NCBI GenBank assembly: GCA_946885925.1
Contig: CAMPHP010000080.1
Location: 1-9,148, forward strand
Length of the DNA stretch: 9,148 nucleotides
Direction: 5' to 3'
Source: an uncultured Litorilinea sp.
GTDB lineage: Bacteria > Chloroflexota > Anaerolineae > Caldilineales > Caldilineaceae
The notes under the pieces are model-generated. The model was not told the origin of the DNA. It made no database searches and was given only the letters and a program-made list of their open reading frames with translations. Both the position numbers and the translations under genes were made by a program. Each line of letters opens with the position of its first letter. Position 1 is the first letter of the stretch. This document shows, piece after piece, positions 7,543 through 9,148 of this stretch.

Positions 7543-7587
7543 ATGAACGATGCTCAGATGAACGATGCTCAAATGGACGATAGTAGC
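7543..7587 (-). repeat. Three tandem 15-base repeats ahead of the 8-helix protein gene
   Basis: Plus-strand units are ATGAACGATGCTCAG (7543-7557), ATGAACGATGCTCAA (7558-7572) and a degenerate ATGGACGATAGTAGC (7573-7587). The first two differ at one base. The array ends 15 bases before the start codon, next to the ribosome site on the minus strand. It could be a multi-site operator, an RNA-level control element or simple slippage. Confidence 0.85.
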
Positions 7588-7629
7588 TTTAGCAAACGAC
7601 AGGACAGATTAGAATCCTATACGAGATTT

Positions 7630-8052
7630 TCAGGCGATTCGGCGCGGCAATTGCCCACGTAAGGCGAGATAGAGTAGCAAACCAAGCGGTCCAAACATCA
7701 GAATAAAGAAGAGAATGGGCGAGACTAGCCACGCACTAAAGCCGTGGCTGCGGCTGTCGAGATAGGCCCAGCGCCCGACAAAGAGATCGAATGCCAGAAA
7801 ATGCACCCACCCGATTGTCGCGCCTTGGGGTGTGCCGAGCAGGGTTGCGATACTCTCCATTGAAGGAGAGGCAAGAATGCCCAGCAAACCAAACAGGTTA
7901 GGTACAACCAAGCTGGTATAGAGCAGCGCAGCGGGTACGACAGTCCACAGCGAAGCCATAATACGTTGGCTCCAACGCCAGTGGGGCAGGAGGATCATCA
8001 GCAACCAAAATGGCATGACCAACAAGTTACTAAGTTGGAAGAGTGTTTCCAT
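7630..8052 (-). CDS. ABA4-like (DUF4281) membrane protein
   Basis: This 140-residue protein has four predicted helices at about 7-23, 34-55, 80-96 and 107-130. The pattern fits the ABA4-like family: a LSNLLVMPFWLLMILLP start, then GWVHFLAFDLFVGRWAYLDS (81-100) with the W-H-F...D-F-G-R spacing, and the SPILFFILMFGPLGLLLY ending. Plant ABA4 is needed for neoxanthin formation. Bacterial members have been linked to carotenoid chemistry in some lineages, but their reaction is not generally established, so no reaction is assigned. The ATG at 8052 is chosen because TTAGGA lies upstream and the helix pattern begins there. The longer frame to 8127 would run through the operator and promoter. It is the first gene after the repressor and probably its target. 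Confidence 0.82.
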   Translation of the reverse strand: METLFQLSNLLVMPFWLLMILLPHWRWSQRIMASLWTVVPAALLYTSLVVPNLFGLLGILASPSMESIATLLGTPQGATIGWVHFLAFDLFVGRWAYLDSRSHGFSAWLVSPILFFILMFGPLGLLLYLALRGQLPRRIA

Positions 8053-8064
8053 GGTTGTTCCTAA

Positions 8065-8080
8065 CGAACAATCTTGAACA
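8065..8080. promoter_or_regulatory. Additional repressor half-sites before the ABA4-like gene
   Basis: CGAACAAT (8065-8072) is identical to eight bases of the palindrome at 8797-8815. TGAACA (8075-8080) matches the left arm of the site at 8092-8106. They are in direct orientation exactly 10 bases apart, one helical turn, between the second operator and the ABA4-like ribosome site. A weak or cooperative binding site is possible. Confidence 0.35.
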
Positions 8081-8088
8081 TCTGGCGG

Positions 8089-8116
8089 ATTCTGAACATT
8101 GTTCGGTAATGTGCAA
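8089..8116 (-). promoter_or_regulatory. Operator-containing promoter region of the ABA4-like gene
   Basis: CTGAACA-T-TGTTCGG (8092-8106) is a near-perfect palindrome with one mismatch in the 7-base arms. It shares the CGAACA/TGTTCG core of the palindrome at the repressor promoter. On the minus strand it lies between a possible -35 TTGCAC (8116-8111) and a possible -10 CAGAAT (8094-8089), spaced 16 bases. The promoter hexamers are weak. The operator call rests on the match to the other site. Confidence 0.6.
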
Positions 8117-8148
8117 AAAAAGAGCAAGGTTACTGGGCGAGACCTTGC
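8115..8148 (-). terminator. Intrinsic terminator overlapping the TetR stop codon
   Basis: On the minus strand, GCAAGGT (8148-8142) pairs with ACCTTGC (8130-8124) across an 11-base loop. TC and a run of seven T (8121-8115) follow. The stem begins inside the last codons of the repressor gene, and the stop codon (8132-8130) lies at its loop and 3' arm. It should separate the repressor transcript from the ABA4-like gene. Confidence 0.75.
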
Positions 8149-8765
8149 ACAAACGCTTCGAACATGAGACGGTCGGCACGGTCAAAATCCATATGAGAAT
8201 ATCTAAGATGAGTCACACGCAGCATTGCCGCGCCATGGGCAATCGACCAAAAGGCATAAGCTGTTTCCAACAACCCCAAACCTGGCAGAAAGTGAATAGT
8301 GCCTGCCTGTGCAGCACGCTCCACGCCAGCCAGCAGCAATGGGAAGGATGAGTCCTCACTCATCATTTCCGCCGATGGAAGCGAGGCGGTCTGTTTGTAG
8401 GCATCAGGTTCCGAGTTCATGGTTGTGAAGATAAGTAGGAAATATTCCGGGTTATGAATGGCAAAGTCTACATAGGCCATTCCCAGTTCGACCATGTATT
8501 GATCTGGCGGTAGTGCCTGATCTACTTGTGCCATGTAACGTCTCAGGGTGCGATGTCCTTCCCGGCAGACTGCACCAATGATCTCTTCCTTGCTGCCAAA
8601 GTACTCATAGAGACCGGCAGGGCTATAGTCGATGCGGTCGGCAATGGCACGCATGGAAAGCTTGTCCACGCCGTCTTCCGTAATGATGTCGCGCGCAGCA
8701 ATGAGAATGGCTTGTTCTGTGCGTTGATGCCGCCGCTCGCGCGGGCTTAATTCGTCGTCGTTCAA
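8130..8765 (-). CDS. TetR-family transcriptional repressor
   Basis: This 211-residue protein has an N-terminal helix-turn-helix of TetR type at about 15-63: AILIAARDIITEDGVDKLSM, then AIADRIDYSPAGLYEYFGSKEEI, where SPAGLYEYF is the recognition helix. The C-terminal ligand domain has the W...HG pattern (W173, H177, G178 in FWSIAHGAAML), as in the TetR_C_33/WHG group. The start is the TTG at 8765-8763. No ATG or GTG lies between it and an upstream in-frame stop, and the HTH sits at the normal distance from it. GGAAGA upstream is a loosely spaced ribosome site. A rare TTG start would keep repressor levels low. The promoter carries a palindromic operator, so autorepression is expected. The ligand is unknown. 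Confidence 0.93.
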   Translation of the reverse strand: MNDDELSPRERRHQRTEQAILIAARDIITEDGVDKLSMRAIADRIDYSPAGLYEYFGSKEEIIGAVCREGHRTLRRYMAQVDQALPPDQYMVELGMAYVDFAIHNPEYFLLIFTTMNSEPDAYKQTASLPSAEMMSEDSSFPLLLAGVERAAQAGTIHFLPGLGLLETAYAFWSIAHGAAMLRVTHLRYSHMDFDRADRLMFEAFVQGLAQ

Positions 8766-8796
8766 GATAGTATGAATCTTCCGTTTTTAGTATGTT

Positions 8797-8815
8797 TTCC
8801 GAACAATGTTCGGAA
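8797..8815. promoter_or_regulatory. Perfect 19-base palindrome: TetR operator
   Basis: TTCCGAACAATGTTCGGAA has two 9-base arms around a central A. On the minus strand it overlaps the last two bases of the -10 element and covers the probable start site of the repressor gene. That is the classic position for an autorepressing TetR protein. Its core recurs at 8092-8106. Confidence 0.85.
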
Positions 8816-8842
8816 TATAGCATGGCGTTTGGGCATTGTCAA
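8814..8842 (-). promoter_or_regulatory. Near-consensus promoter of the TetR gene
   Basis: On the minus strand there is a perfect -35 TTGACA (8842-8837), a 17-base spacer and -10 TATATT (8819-8814) with the TGC extended element. It would fire strongly without repression, which fits control by the overlapping palindrome. Confidence 0.85.
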
Positions 8843-8903
8843 GCCCATCTGCTAATTTGGTCCAAGTTGCTACGTGGCTATACGTATCTAAAAGAAAGAG
8901 GTT

Positions 8904-9148
8904 GTCATGCCGTGCCCAGGGGCACGGCAGAGCCGAGAGACTCCTACGGAGTGACAGAGCCGCGTGGCCTGTCGAGTGCCCCCAGGGCGCGCATACGTCT
9001 CTCTGGGTAGCGTGGCAGAGCAGAGAGACCCCTACGCGCCCTGGGGGCACCCGACAGAACCGCGCGTCCGTCATGCCGGTCTCCCCTGGAAGGGCAGGCA
9101 TCTCTCTGGGCCAACGTGGGCAGAGAGACCCTTCCAGGGTGACAGAGC
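8904..9148. repeat. Cluster of three related hairpin repeats, cut by the window end
   Basis: No gene is visible in this stretch. Three imperfect units share the ends GTCATGCC and GACAGAGC/GACAGAACC and inner TCTCTCTGG...CAGAGAGAC arms. Unit 1 (about 8904-8964) has TGCCGTGCCC (8908-8917) pairing with GGGCACGGCA (8920-8929). Unit 2 (about 8969-9064) has a 16-base perfect arm pair at 8976-8991 and 9035-9050, and an inner pair GTCTCTCTG (8997-9005)/CAGAGAGAC (9021-9029). Unit 3 (9070-9148) has CCCTGGAAGGG (9084-9094)/CCCTTCCAGGG (9129-9139) and TCTCTCTG (9101-9108)/CAGAGAGA (9121-9128). The architecture resembles REP or MITE-like dispersed elements. No transposase is nearby. The outer ends are conserved while the stem cores differ but stay self-complementary. 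Confidence 0.8.

Noticed and set aside
8053..8127. Longer start of the ABA4-like protein
   Set aside because: The extension runs through the operator palindrome and the possible promoter, and its sequence does not fit the family.
8904..9148. CRISPR array
   Set aside because: The units are unequal in length, strongly self-complementary and without constant direct repeats separated by unique spacers. No cas gene is near.

Overview
The window looks like chromosomal DNA from a bacterium, most plausibly a member of Chloroflexota. That placement is inference. It rests on a double-length fused ProW permease, an ABA4-like (DUF4281) membrane protein outside plants and cyanobacteria, the lectin-fold and SPFH pair, and GTCATGCC...GACAGAGC hairpin repeats of a kind I associate with that phylum. 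No rRNA, tRNA, transposase, phage gene or CRISPR array was seen.

Layout. Positions 1-239 are non-coding leader. Positions 240-1709 (+) hold a two-gene unit: an SPFH/band-7 membrane protein and a single-pass protein with an extracytoplasmic PA-IL (LecA)-like domain. It ends in stem-loops, including a terminator-like one at 1782-1814. Positions 1882-5290 (+) hold a quaternary-amine (glycine betaine/choline/proline-type) ABC transporter unit: ATPase, a tandem-duplicated permease in one polypeptide (4-base stop/start overlap), and a 90-residue protein I do not recognise. The matching substrate-binding lipoprotein (5386-6405) is on the opposite strand, convergent with the transporter. A hairpin at 5313-5336 sits between them and probably terminates both transcripts. 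The binding-protein gene has its own strong promoter, and its transcript would begin with a hairpin of the same core sequence.

Positions 6512-8765 (-) hold, in transcription order, a TetR-family repressor, an ABA4-like four-helix membrane protein and an approximately eight-helix membrane protein of unknown function. The repressor promoter is near consensus (TTGACA, 17 bases, extended TGC-TATATT). A perfect 19-base palindrome overlaps its -10 end and probable start site. A near copy of the palindrome's core lies between the repressor gene and the ABA4-like gene, just after an intrinsic terminator that overlaps the repressor stop codon. The simplest reading is that the repressor controls itself and, from a second promoter, the two membrane-protein genes. 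A triplicated 15-base repeat lies directly ahead of the eight-helix protein's ribosome binding site. This small regulon is the most interesting uncharacterised unit in the window.

Positions 8904-9148 are gene-free and hold a run of three related hairpin repeats that reaches the end of the window.

How the parts fit: the transporter parts make a complete osmoprotectant-type importer (ATPase, two fused permease domains, lipid-anchored binding protein), with the binding protein under separate control. The SPFH/lectin-fold pair suggests a membrane-organising complex with an outward-facing binding domain. The TetR unit suggests a ligand-inducible membrane function. The substrates of all three remain unproven from sequence alone.
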